In this document: positions 1-8,786 of the stretch, one piece after another | Position numbering within the stretch: the first letter of the stretch is position 1 | Layout: every line of letters starts with the position of its first letter | From: an uncultured Pseudomonadota bacterium | Lineage (GTDB): Bacteria; Myxococcota; UBA796 | Direction: 5' to 3' | DNA length: 17,139 nt | NCBI GenBank assembly: GCA_913040875.1 | Contig: CAJWHX010000014.1 | Coordinates: 1 to 17,139, forward strand | Notes under the pieces: generated by a model | What the model saw: the letters and a program-made list of their open reading frames with translations, nothing else | What the model was told of the DNA's origin: nothing | The model's database searches: none | Translations under genes and position numbers: made by a program

Positions 1-45
1 CATTTTCATGTAAAAGTCTACTCCTCAAAGATCAATGATCTGGCT

Positions 46-2865
46 ATGAATATTAGAACATCTTTAAGTACTGATTTTATGTATGATTGGTATATCGAGT
101 CATTGTCTTCAAATGAGCAGAGACATCTCGGCAGTTTAATGAATCTAACTGAATTGCATGTAGTAGATGCAATTCAAAACTGGCACGGTGTACGATGGGA
201 ATCTGACTTTGAGATATCAGAGCATTTTAATAGTATCTGTTGTAGATTCGAGGATTATTTCCATAAACTTACCGGAATGACTTCAGAAACCTACGACCAA
301 CGAGCCACAAATAACAAAGAATACCTACTTCCATTCCAGTTTCATCTCGAAACGTATAAAAGTGAGTTGACAGTCGCGGATGTTGTTGTGCATAAAACAG
401 GAACCAATGAGACATTACTCTTACCCAACAAGATTGAATGGATTGACCCAGTTGCTGAAACCTTGACAGCCATGATTAGAGGTGAGGAACACCCTCATCG
501 AACTTGCTATCCACATAGAGCAGAAACATATTCTTACCAAGTTGAACATCATGAGATTACTTCTTTAGATGCAGTTCATTCACAAATTATTCGAGTTATT
601 ACCATCATCACACAAAAGATCGATAAATGGTTGCAGCACGATGTGCTAGACGGTTCTCGAATTAATTTCCCTTCACAACTCGAATCAAAATCCATAACGG
701 CATTGTTAAGAATTCTGATTTGTGATGAAAGAATTCAATTCGAAGATCATGACGATGCTCAGCAGAATTCTATCTATTGTTCTGGTTTATCTGATTTGAA
801 AAATCGAATTAACTCAGAACGAAAGATTCTTTATAACGTGGATAACAATGCGAATGTACCAACTACCTCATTGAAAGAGGTCTTGAACATTCACCATCGT
901 TTTGTAAATGATCTGTGGAACTTATTTTTCCCCAAAGAAATGGAGAATGACCTCTTGCGATTGAGCATTGAAGATTTCGACTTAGCGGATATACCTTTAA
1001 CGACGTCCTTGGCATATACCCTTGCATATACAACTGATACTACCTTGTTGTCCAATCTGCTTTTGTCTAGAACGACTCCAATGCGCAAGCAAATACCCAT
1101 ACTGTTGAAGGCACATCTACACAGCCAACCATTTCTCGAGCGATTTGCGAAGTCACTTCATCCTCCAACATTGGAAGAACAATTAGAGAACATGGTGACA
1201 GTACTAACACTCAGAGATTCCACGTCATTATCACTATTGGATGAGGCGTTGTTGCATGTGGAGTATCTGTTCATGATTCTACAACTCAGAAATCCCGATT
1301 TATACAATGGGACAAAAGGAACGCAAATCGAAAAAATATTGTCATTTGAAAATCCAGACATTCAAACGATTGCTCTGAAGATGTGTCATCTCTACACATC
1401 ATTAGAACATTTTGCAATTCAAATTGCCGAACATAGAGTTGAATCGCAAAAATTGTCTGCCAGTATCCATTTGAAACATCAAGAATTTTATACATTTAAG
1501 CAAATGTTGATGGAAGCATCTAAATCTGAGGCCGATCCCATTGGTCTCAAGATCGAATCCACACAACGAGAACTCAAGACACTCTTTGATCTTGTTTCTA
1601 AACGATTCCAAGATTATCCATTCCTTTCTGGTTTTATCGATACATATGCAGTCACTACAAAGCCGAAATCCTTATCGGATATAAAACAAATTGTTGAAAA
1701 GGTACTGAAGGTTCTGTTTGGTTTCGATGAGGATATTATTGGCTGGGATACATTGGGTGAAATGATTCCAATCATTGAAATGATAAACAACTCATTTGTC
1801 GATCCATCTCTGTCAGCATCCGACTACGAAACGCCTTATAGATCGACGTTATTCCCTCGTATACAAAAAGTCGTCACAGGAATATTGGATTGTAAAACTA
1901 ATGAAGAATTATTGGCTCAAATCATAAAACACTATCCACATATAGAAAAAAAGCAGCAACATGGTGACTTCAACTTATTTGGACATGTAAACTTCAACGA
2001 AGGTAACGTCTTCAACATTTTCTATTTACAGGTCCCTAAGGAATTAGGTGTTGCTAAATGGTTAGACAAGTCTATAAGTATGTCTCAGAATAACTCTCCA
2101 GTACTATTGTGGTCTATCATCGGACTACTCGAAACAGATTCCTTGGATGGACAAACTTTAATTGCTGTAGATTTTTCGCCAGATGGAACCGGAGTAGATG
2201 CTTTTATTACTCATTTTGCAGGAATACACGGATCTGCGTTCTATCATAATCTCGAAGAGATCATCACATTGAAGTTGACTTCTTCCTCAGAAGGAAATCA
2301 TATAGAGCTTCAAGATTGCTTCCACGAAAAGGCCATCATTTTGGATGGTTACGAGCAAAAATATACATCGAATTCAGATATGGTATCTTCAATTACTAAA
2401 TTAATCGAAGATTTTTCTGGTATTAAAGTGATAAGTACAGATACAGCAGGTTTACATATACAGAATAGTCATTTATGGACGTTTGATGGATACGATTTGA
2501 ATAATTTCACTATTGCGTTGAGTTATCAAGAAGGATCTGAAACACAAGATGTGAAATTGAAAATTTGGGAAAGGTACTTTACTGTTTTAGAGGTATTATC
2601 CACTCAGTCATTGACCTCTCAACAGAAACTCAAACTCCGCACCATTCAGAAACTGCTCGAAGAGTTCATCGAACTATACGAAGATACATCTGAGATTCAA
2701 ACCATATTTGATTTCAGGATCTATCTTGAATCGCAAGACTTTGAAACGTTACGAGATGAACTCAGAAACTACTGGAGTGCTTTGTTGAATCATCATCAAC
2801 AAGAAGGCACTCTCATTCCTTCTGAAGCAACAGCTTTATTCACCAAACTGTCGAAGGTATTATGA
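46..2865 (+). CDS. Large AT-rich protein of unknown function (possibly 5'-partial)
   Basis: A 939-codon reading frame ends at TAA-free sequence until the TGA at 2863-2865. I do not recognise the family. The product is hydrophilic with no signal peptide and no clear membrane segment, so it is probably cytoplasmic. Most of it looks alpha-helical, with a Leu-rich, charged stretch near residues 860-890 that could form a coiled coil; residues about 640-760 are richer in Phe, Gly and beta-type residues and may be a separate domain. No nucleotide-binding, protease or nuclease motif is obvious. The start is uncertain: there is no Shine-Dalgarno sequence before the ATG at 46, and the same frame is open without a stop back to base 1, so the gene may begin outside the window. 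Spot counts of 60-base lines give about one third G+C, clearly lower than the genes to its right, which suggests a different origin. It is convergent with the esterase gene. Confidence 0.75.
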   Translation: MNIRTSLSTDFMYDWYIESLSSNEQRHLGSLMNLTELHVVDAIQNWHGVRWESDFEISEHFNSICCRFEDYFHKLTGMTSETYDQRATNNKEYLLPFQFHLETYKSELTVADVVVHKTGTNETLLLPNKIEWIDPVAETLTAMIRGEEHPHRTCYPHRAETYSYQVEHHEITSLDAVHSQIIRVITIITQKIDKWLQHDVLDGSRINFPSQLESKSITALLRILICDERIQFEDHDDAQQNSIYCSGLSDLKNRINSERKILYNVDNNANVPTTSLKEVLNIHHRFVNDLWNLFFPKEMENDLLRLSIEDFDLADIPLTTSLAYTLAYTTDTTLLSNLLLSRTTPMRKQIPILLKAHLHSQPFLERFAKSLHPPTLEEQLENMVTVLTLRDSTSLSLLDEALLHVEYLFMILQLRNPDLYNGTKGTQIEKILSFENPDIQTIALKMCHLYTSLEHFAIQIAEHRVESQKLSASIHLKHQEFYTFKQMLMEASKSEADPIGLKIESTQRELKTLFDLVSKRFQDYPFLSGFIDTYAVTTKPKSLSDIKQIVEKVLKVLFGFDEDIIGWDTLGEMIPIIEMINNSFVDPSLSASDYETPYRSTLFPRIQKVVTGILDCKTNEELLAQIIKHYPHIEKKQQHGDFNLFGHVNFNEGNVFNIFYLQVPKELGVAKWLDKSISMSQNNSPVLLWSIIGLLETDSLDGQTLIAVDFSPDGTGVDAFITHFAGIHGSAFYHNLEEIITLKLTSSSEGNHIELQDCFHEKAIILDGYEQKYTSNSDMVSSITKLIEDFSGIKVISTDTAGLHIQNSHLWTFDGYDLNNFTIALSYQEGSETQDVKLKIWERYFTVLEVLSTQSLTSQQKLKLRTIQKLLEEFIELYEDTSEIQTIFDFRIYLESQDFETLRDELRNYWSALLNHHQQEGTLIPSEATALFTKLSKVL

Positions 2866-2973
2866 ACGCTGTAATCTATCTTATTTTCACGACATAAATT
2901 ACGTCAGCTGTCTCTGCATACTTTAACTACAAGAAAATCAAAACAACGTCGAAGTGTGTCATCATCTAAAATC

Positions 2974-2989
2974 ATTGGTTTAATCCAAT
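2974..2989. terminator. Weak bidirectional terminator candidate between convergent genes
   Basis: The inverted repeat ATTGG / CCAAT with a 6-base loop lies between the convergent unknown gene and the esterase gene. It is followed by a short T-rich run on the plus strand and by GATTTT on the minus strand. The stem is only 5 bp and AT-rich, so this is a weak candidate chosen mainly for its location. The rest of the 2866-3041 gap shows nothing else recognisable. Confidence 0.25.
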
Positions 2990-3041
2990 TTATCTAATAT
3001 TCAAAGGTCTAAACCCTCTCCATTGAAAGACACCACTGACA

Positions 3042-3959
3042 CTACAAACGACCGTTCAAGTCATACCCCGACAAGAAGTCCCACAGGATGTCACTGGGAT
3101 GTTGTCCGTCAATCGGCTCATCAAACCAAATATGACCACCCCCTTGAATTGTATACAACAGGACTGAACTGTCCTCCGCACCACCGGTGTACGAGTCCAA
3201 TGTGACTTGACCGTCGTTGAAGGTAGTTGTGTTCGGTATGGTCTCCGTAATCTGATTGTGGGCTACCCAAAAGTCAATGACACTCGCAACGGATTGAAAA
3301 TCTGAACTCCCGTCGTAAGGCAGTGCGTCATCAGCAGTTCCGTGAAAGTGGATGACGGGCGTATAGTCTGTTTCAATGCAGGTTCCCTGGAGCATGATGC
3401 CAGACATGATTCCAACTGCGGCAATCTCACTGCCGAGTGTACAGGCCAAGCCATAGGCCATCATCCCGCCATTTGAATACCCGACTGCATAGGTACGAGT
3501 GGTGTCTATAGAGTGATTGGCACTAATATCGGCAATCAGCTGCTGGGTAAAGTAGACATCGTTGTCATTCATATTGGTGGATCCGTCGTCCCCTGGGTCC
3601 CATTCTGTACCGCCCTTTGCTCTGGCGACCCCTTGAGGGTAGGCAACGATAAACCCATTGGCATCCGCTTGAGAAGACAAATCAGAATCGCCGTCTCCAA
3701 AATCACTCCCACTGCTGAACATCTCTGCGCACCCACCGTTTCCATGGAAACTAAGGACCAATGGATACTCTACAGTGGCATCATAATCAGATGGCAGGTG
3801 TACAATGTACTCTCGGGTAACATCTCCATCGGTAATCGTGTGGTAGCCCTCTGCAGATGCATTGTCGCAGGTGGCGTCGCCACCGTCTCTTGCACAGCCG
3901 AATGAGTGAAGTGCCAATGATAGGCCGATCAGTGCTGGAAATTGTCGTCTTACATACAT
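3042..3959 (-). CDS. Exported PHB-depolymerase/LpqC-type esterase lipoprotein
   Basis: This 305-residue protein has an alpha/beta-hydrolase fold of the poly(3-hydroxybutyrate) depolymerase / LpqC / feruloyl-esterase group (carbohydrate esterase family 1-like). The N-terminus has two Arg, a hydrophobic stretch and SFGC, so Cys22 is the likely lipidated residue. Catalytic features are visible in the expected order: the oxyanion motif HGNGG at 72-76, the nucleophile elbow GYSNGG with Ser162, an acid residue at Asp210 (or Asp211) in HGTADD, and His276 in GGGHIW. The length fits the family. It would hydrolyse an ester bond in a polyester or feruloylated polysaccharide outside the cytoplasm; the exact substrate cannot be read from sequence. 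The ATG is preceded by a GAGAG-type ribosome-binding site. It is the last gene of the minus-strand cluster, 132 bp after the radical SAM gene. Confidence 0.9.
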   Translation of the reverse strand: MYVRRQFPALIGLSLALHSFGCARDGGDATCDNASAEGYHTITDGDVTREYIVHLPSDYDATVEYPLVLSFHGNGGCAEMFSSGSDFGDGDSDLSSQADANGFIVAYPQGVARAKGGTEWDPGDDGSTNMNDNDVYFTQQLIADISANHSIDTTRTYAVGYSNGGMMAYGLACTLGSEIAAVGIMSGIMLQGTCIETDYTPVIHFHGTADDALPYDGSSDFQSVASVIDFWVAHNQITETIPNTTTFNDGQVTLDSYTGGAEDSSVLLYTIQGGGHIWFDEPIDGQHPSDILWDFLSGYDLNGRL

Positions 3960-4091
3960 CGTTTGTCTCTCGGTGAATGGTTATCAATCAGGTTTCCTAA
4001 CGGAATCATGGACTGGTATCCCTAATTTATTGAAGAGACCTCATTTAGTAGACCCAAAAATCATTCAGATCATTAAATTATCGAGCGTCAG

Positions 4092-6059
4092 TCACTGATA
4101 TACTGCCCGCCAAATATCGGACAATGAGGTGTGATTTGCGTCTCCAACCGTCTCAAGTAGTTGAATATCTTGAGTAGAGAGCGTTACTTTGGCATCCCAA
4201 GACACAACCAGCTGATTTGACGGCGTTTCATATGGTGGTCTTCTATTCGAGTGCACAGGTTGACCGCACTCTTTGGAGATGTCTTCCAATCGATCCCAGC
4301 CTTCCTTGTCTTTGAAGAAATTGCCTTGACCATGGTGTGCCATCCACAGCCAATCCCCTTCATCAGGCGGGGTATCCCCTAGCCAAACAGGCAATCCCAA
4401 ATGAGACCACATCGATGCCGTGACACCAACTGTCGCGGTCTGTTTAGCGATGATCTGGGTTCTAAATCCTTTCAATGTTCGGAGCATATCCAATCCGCAT
4501 CCCGAGCCAGCATCCAAATCGACAATCCATCGCTGGGGTACATCGATGCCTGCAATGATCGCAAGTCCCTCTTGTACAAACGTTCCAGAGGTGTGCACTT
4601 CCAGTCGCTTAAACATCCCATGATTGACCCAGTGAACCAAGTGATGAAGCATCGGTTCTATTTCTGGATGCAAAAACGACTCCCCCCTCCAGCCGACTGA
4701 CACGGTTTCAAACTGCCATTTGGAGCGTTCGAGGGAAGCCGTGATGCGACGCAGTTCATCAAACCCCATGAAGCCCCTACCAAAATCAACGAGTCCTTCA
4801 TCTCTAAATCGCGTCCAATTCTTTGCTGTGGGAGTGTCATCACAGTTTCGTGTCAGATCGGTCCAGCGTTTGTGAGGCGTTGCATTGGCTTCCCAATCTG
4901 AATGGGACACATCGGAAAACTCGAGAATCAATTTTCCATCTGGAATGGGTTTCCAAGATTGAATCTTAGACCATATTTTCCTTTCAAAACCACCTTGCAT
5001 CAACCCCCCTGCTCGTTTGATCAGACCTGCACTTGAATCAGACTCTTGCCGCAAGTAGCAAGTCTGTACACAGGGTGTAGTACATTTTTTAACCACCTGA
5101 CGACGGTGACGAACGGCTTCAGAGTTCCACAACTCTTGCAAAGAATGATCTCGAACGGAACCAAACGATCCATTTAAAAAATCGAGTTTTCCATCACACA
5201 TGATGGCCTGACCGTCCGCATTGATGTAAAACTCTTTCCACCCCGACCAACATGGTGCATCAAGAGGAGTCAATCCTTCTCGGTAATAGGACGGAATATT
5301 GCGAAGTTCCCGCTCGGAGTTTTGTAAGAAGCCATGCTCTCGTTTCATCTGTAGTAGTTGCCTACAAACCGTCTCGAGTTGCTCAAAATCTTCCGACTGA
5401 AACCATAGTTCATTGGCAGTTTGGGTATCTTCTTCGGCACGAAACAGGTTCAAGACTTGCACACCATCAAACCCCAGTCGTTGAAACCCTTCAAGAGTTT
5501 CGATGTAGTGTTCTACATTTTGACGGTGTAAGATGCTGTTCACCAGCATTTTTCGCTTGGAGTTTCCAGCTTCGGCATCGGCTTCTCGAATTGCAGTATA
5601 GCCTCTGATCGCTTTATCGTACATTCCAGTACCGCGAATGGCATCATTGCTTTCCCGATTGCCGTCTAAGGAAATGTTGAGGTGTAGTCGGTCTGATGGA
5701 ATACGGGCCAGCATTCTAGCACGTCCCTTGCTGATCAGAGTTCCGTTGGTGGTAATGGTGACGTAGAATCCTTTGCTGACTGCATAGAGGAGAATCTCTT
5801 CTAAATCTGACCGCATAAAGGGTTCACCACCCAATGGGTTGAACACCTCCACACCCCACTCCGATGTCTGATCGATGATGCTTTTGATCTCATCTAAACT
5901 TAGCTCGGGGGCATCGTAGCAAGTCGTACACATCGTGCACGTCAGATTGCATCTCAACGTCAAATTGAGACTAATGCGATCTGGTCTCGCCCAGCCTTTG
6001 TTGAGTCTACGGGAGAGATGCATACGTACATCGCGATGAAGAGCATACCAAGTATCCAT
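4092..6059 (-). CDS. Radical SAM-SPASM protein with degenerate second radical SAM/SPASM-like half
   Basis: The 655-residue protein is cytoplasmic. The N-terminal half is a normal radical SAM domain: the CX3CX2C cluster motif is Cys37, Cys41 and Cys44, followed by GGEPF at 77-81 for SAM binding, and a TTNGT strand near 102-106. A SPASM-type auxiliary cluster domain follows, with candidate ligands Cys270, Cys288, Cys326, Cys330 and Cys334. Family members modify peptides or proteins (RiPP maturases, anaerobic sulfatase-maturating enzymes) or small molecules; the substrate here is unknown. Residues about 375-655 resemble a second copy that has lost its clusters: VGWRGESFLHPE at 455-466 matches the GGEP region, LEVHTSGT at 486-493 matches the TNGT strand, and WDAKVTLSTQD at 621-631 with a following SLSDIW matches a SPASM start in which Cys is replaced by Ser/Thr. 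The ATG lacks a clear ribosome-binding site. It lies 92 bp after the FGE-like gene. Confidence 0.92.
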   Translation of the reverse strand: MDTWYALHRDVRMHLSRRLNKGWARPDRISLNLTLRCNLTCTMCTTCYDAPELSLDEIKSIIDQTSEWGVEVFNPLGGEPFMRSDLEEILLYAVSKGFYVTITTNGTLISKGRARMLARIPSDRLHLNISLDGNRESNDAIRGTGMYDKAIRGYTAIREADAEAGNSKRKMLVNSILHRQNVEHYIETLEGFQRLGFDGVQVLNLFRAEEDTQTANELWFQSEDFEQLETVCRQLLQMKREHGFLQNSERELRNIPSYYREGLTPLDAPCWSGWKEFYINADGQAIMCDGKLDFLNGSFGSVRDHSLQELWNSEAVRHRRQVVKKCTTPCVQTCYLRQESDSSAGLIKRAGGLMQGGFERKIWSKIQSWKPIPDGKLILEFSDVSHSDWEANATPHKRWTDLTRNCDDTPTAKNWTRFRDEGLVDFGRGFMGFDELRRITASLERSKWQFETVSVGWRGESFLHPEIEPMLHHLVHWVNHGMFKRLEVHTSGTFVQEGLAIIAGIDVPQRWIVDLDAGSGCGLDMLRTLKGFRTQIIAKQTATVGVTASMWSHLGLPVWLGDTPPDEGDWLWMAHHGQGNFFKDKEGWDRLEDISKECGQPVHSNRRPPYETPSNQLVVSWDAKVTLSTQDIQLLETVGDANHTSLSDIWRAVYQ

Positions 6060-6151
6060 ATACTAGATTTTAACCCATCTAGAAGAGATGAGGGTAATCC
6101 ATATCTTTTTGTTGATGCATCAGCTCTTGTTTCCTCAGAATTTAAGATGCT

Positions 6152-8671
6152 CTACTCCAGCAGCACCAAACGAAATCCAAGATAGGAATCTCGTGACCCT
6201 TTGCTCCCAGTTGCCGCGTAACTCGCGTCCAATCCAGTAAGGTTGGTATAATACGCACCACCCACATAAATATTCCAACTGGAGTCTGAATTCGATGTAC
6301 AAGTTGGGTCGGTGCCGTTTATCGGCACTTGAAAAAACAAGCCACAAGAAAAGGCAACATCGTCTGTCCACTCATAGACATTTCCAAACGTGTCAAAGAT
6401 GCCGGCAGAATTAGCCGTCTTTTGTGCAACTTCTTTGGTGCCGTAAGGTCCCTGATTGCCAAACCAAGCATAGTCACTTGCCTCATTCGCGGTCCATGAA
6501 CCAGGTGTTAGCCCCTGAGTGGCTGCAAAGTCCCATTGTGCTACCGATGGTACGATAAAGCCATCGCAATCGTAGTGCCCCATATCCAAGGTGCAAGAAA
6601 CGGACGTCCCTGTTCCTGTGCACGTATAGCATTGGGTTCGACTTTCATTGAAATAGATGTTGTATAAACGGGTCATTTCATTCGCGTAGTCTTGCGCCAT
6701 ATGAAGACTCGCACCATATGCTGGATAGTCGTCACCCACGCCATACGATCCTGAAGAGTCGGAGGTGGCAATTCCATCGTATGAGTTGTACCCCATCACC
6801 TGATAATACATCCCCTGCGTTACCTCTGTCGTCATCATGTAATAGTTTTGCGTTAGCGTGTAGCCATCCGGGTCTGTGCCGGCCTCAATCAATGCCAAAT
6901 CCACAATCTGATTGTTGCCCAGTAAGAAGGTTCGATCACACTCTCCAAAGCCACACACATCTGCAATGCCGTCCCCATTCAAATCTGGCCCATCGATGCC
7001 GTCACAATTCTGATCAATTCCATCGATGGTTAAATCATACAAATTGGGACTAATGGCCGCGTCGTTGTCGTTGCAATCGTCTGCCGTTAAGACTCCATCG
7101 CAATCCCCATCTTCTGCCGTCGTCAGCGAATTCGGATCTGTGTCATCACAATCATTGCTGGATATTGTCCCATCACAATCGGCATCGACAGAGGTTCCCA
7201 ACAAGGATGCATCTGTATCATCACAGTCATCACCCAAGCTAGAATATGGTTCGTTCACATACGGATCATATCCAATCGGTTGTTCACACGAGTACACATC
7301 CCAAATCGAAGAAGCCCCGTACCCATCCCCATCTTGGTCCAAATACCAGATGTCGTCAGCAGAGTAAACCAAGTCAGAATCTTCTTCATCGGTGTACCCA
7401 TCACAATCATTGTCTGCACCATCGCAGATTTCTATAGCAGTTGGATCACCTGCAGCGGAGTTCTCATCGTCGCAGTCGCCATCTTCTAGGGTCAGTCCAT
7501 CCCCATCGTAGTCAAGATTTGCACAGTCGATATTGGCGGCTTTCGGCGTTCCGAAGTCTCCATCGCCATACACAATACTTCCCGCACACCAAAATCGAGC
7601 GGCATCATTGTCTGTTTCATCTGTAGCCACTGGGGAAAGACTTAGACTGACGCCATCAAATGTCCCCCACGAAAATCGATCATAGGATACCGCATCGACC
7701 ACACCGTTTGAATTGCTGAGCGTCAGAGAGTCAGTCTGTCCCAGTATCAATGCAGAGGCTAGCCATGGTACATCCACAGCTGGCAACCCTCCATTCACCG
7801 TTGTCGCTGCTCGATTTGCAAAGAGTCCGTATCGATTGGGTCCCAACCATGAGTTGGAGGAGACCGTAAACCCTGCATCGTTGCTCGATGCAACATCAAG
7901 TCCATGCAACTGGATGACACCACCACTTAGATTCTTGACTTCAAACCACTCTCCTCGTACGTCTAGGACCTGAACCGGATTGTGTAGAATTTCTGTGAGT
8001 ACCAGATCTCCAGCATTCAATTCAGTTCCCAAGTACATCGGAAGATTTGCAGATCCTGGAGTGCCATAATCACCTTCTCCATACGAGTTTTGTCCCGAAT
8101 ACCATCGCAGATCAGAGTCATTGATGGTTGCATCCAAATCATCACCATCTAGTGAAAAGGATCGGCCGGACTCAACCGCCGAAAGATCCCTCGACCAACT
8201 GACCGAATCCAATACCAGACCGCTGAACTCAATGCTTAAATCATCATTGATACCGTGCCTGATGGAAGCACTGGAATATAAGCCGTCGTATTCGACTCCC
8301 CCATTTCCGGTCGAACTGGTTGCCAAAACGGCGTAGGCACCACTTTCCAACACAAACGAGTTTTGAAACTGTACAGTTCCATCATTTCCTGAATTCAGTT
8401 CCAAACCATTTAGGTCTACCGATTCATTTCCAGCATTGTAAATTTCAATCCATTCTCCGGAGGAGTCATACCTCGACATGGTGGGAGAGTGCATCACCTC
8501 TGTGATCACCAAATCGCCAGACTGAAGGTCTGAGAGCAAGGCAAACTGGGTGACGTCTGGAACCTCTGGTTGAGTGAAGTACCCTTCGCCTTGTGCTATT
8601 TCTGGGGTCTCTCCGTATATATTCGGAGGCTTTTCATCGACACATCCAAATATCATCGCAATGTAGATCAT
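6152..8671 (-). CDS. Probable surface lipoprotein: two lamin-tail domains, MopE repeats, FGE/SUMF1-like domain
   Basis: The 839-residue exported protein has a very short N-terminal hydrophobic stretch ending in IFGC (Cys10). Domains in order: two lamin-tail domains at about 50-210 and 219-381 (each begins with GDLVxTEx and ends with YGxGDxGTPxxAN), a MopE-type metal-binding region at about 387-580 with DCDD and CDGxDNDCDG motifs, and a formylglycine-generating-enzyme/SUMF1-like domain at about 600-839. The last is supported by TTEVTQGMY (614-622), PSVAQWDFAA (708-717), AGIFDTFGNVYEW (756-768), VGGAYY (803-808) and the final LGFRLV. The catalytic cysteine pair of true FGE enzymes is missing: there is no Cys after Cys791. 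The domain is therefore more likely structural or ligand binding than enzymatic. Asp-rich motifs predict Ca2+ or other metal binding. The start has GGGAG seven bases upstream and no alternative upstream start codon in frame. Confidence 0.9.
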   Translation of the reverse strand: MIYIAMIFGCVDEKPPNIYGETPEIAQGEGYFTQPEVPDVTQFALLSDLQSGDLVITEVMHSPTMSRYDSSGEWIEIYNAGNESVDLNGLELNSGNDGTVQFQNSFVLESGAYAVLATSSTGNGGVEYDGLYSSASIRHGINDDLSIEFSGLVLDSVSWSRDLSAVESGRSFSLDGDDLDATINDSDLRWYSGQNSYGEGDYGTPGSANLPMYLGTELNAGDLVLTEILHNPVQVLDVRGEWFEVKNLSGGVIQLHGLDVASSNDAGFTVSSNSWLGPNRYGLFANRAATTVNGGLPAVDVPWLASALILGQTDSLTLSNSNGVVDAVSYDRFSWGTFDGVSLSLSPVATDETDNDAARFWCAGSIVYGDGDFGTPKAANIDCANLDYDGDGLTLEDGDCDDENSAAGDPTAIEICDGADNDCDGYTDEEDSDLVYSADDIWYLDQDGDGYGASSIWDVYSCEQPIGYDPYVNEPYSSLGDDCDDTDASLLGTSVDADCDGTISSNDCDDTDPNSLTTAEDGDCDGVLTADDCNDNDAAISPNLYDLTIDGIDQNCDGIDGPDLNGDGIADVCGFGECDRTFLLGNNQIVDLALIEAGTDPDGYTLTQNYYMMTTEVTQGMYYQVMGYNSYDGIATSDSSGSYGVGDDYPAYGASLHMAQDYANEMTRLYNIYFNESRTQCYTCTGTGTSVSCTLDMGHYDCDGFIVPSVAQWDFAATQGLTPGSWTANEASDYAWFGNQGPYGTKEVAQKTANSAGIFDTFGNVYEWTDDVAFSCGLFFQVPINGTDPTCTSNSDSSWNIYVGGAYYTNLTGLDASYAATGSKGSRDSYLGFRLVLLE
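6932..7513 (-). repeat. MopE-type metal-binding repeats (in the FGE-like gene)
   Basis: Residues about 387-580 of the encoded protein carry degenerate repeats of DxDGDG, DCDD/DCND and CDGxDNDCDG. This matches the putative metal-binding motif family first noted in the methanotroph protein MopE. The first unit is complete; the following ones are shortened versions ending at a Cys-containing linker into the FGE-like domain. The repeats predict a rigid, Ca2+-stabilised spacer. Confidence 0.85.
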
Positions 8672-8786
8672 AACTGTGCTCCCATTCTCAACACCTGTAC
8701 CAAGTATATCGAAATATCAATGGTTTGAGATCTTTGTATACGCTGTTGCAAATCTCCATCAACACCTGCTCAGATGATACTCAGAT

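Noticed and set aside
6113..6122. Palindrome TGATGCATCA as a terminator for the FGE-like gene
   Set aside because: The stem has no loop room and is followed on the minus strand by an A-rich run, not a T-run.
6718..7973. Several plus-strand frames opposite the lamin-tail/MopE gene
   Set aside because: They are antisense shadows of the Asp-rich repeats, rich in His, Ser and Pro, without ribosome-binding sites.
8688..8768. Direct repeat TCAACACCTG at 8688 and 8759 as attachment site or operator
   Set aside because: Only 10 bases, in an otherwise ordinary 115-bp gap with no mobile gene; likely chance.
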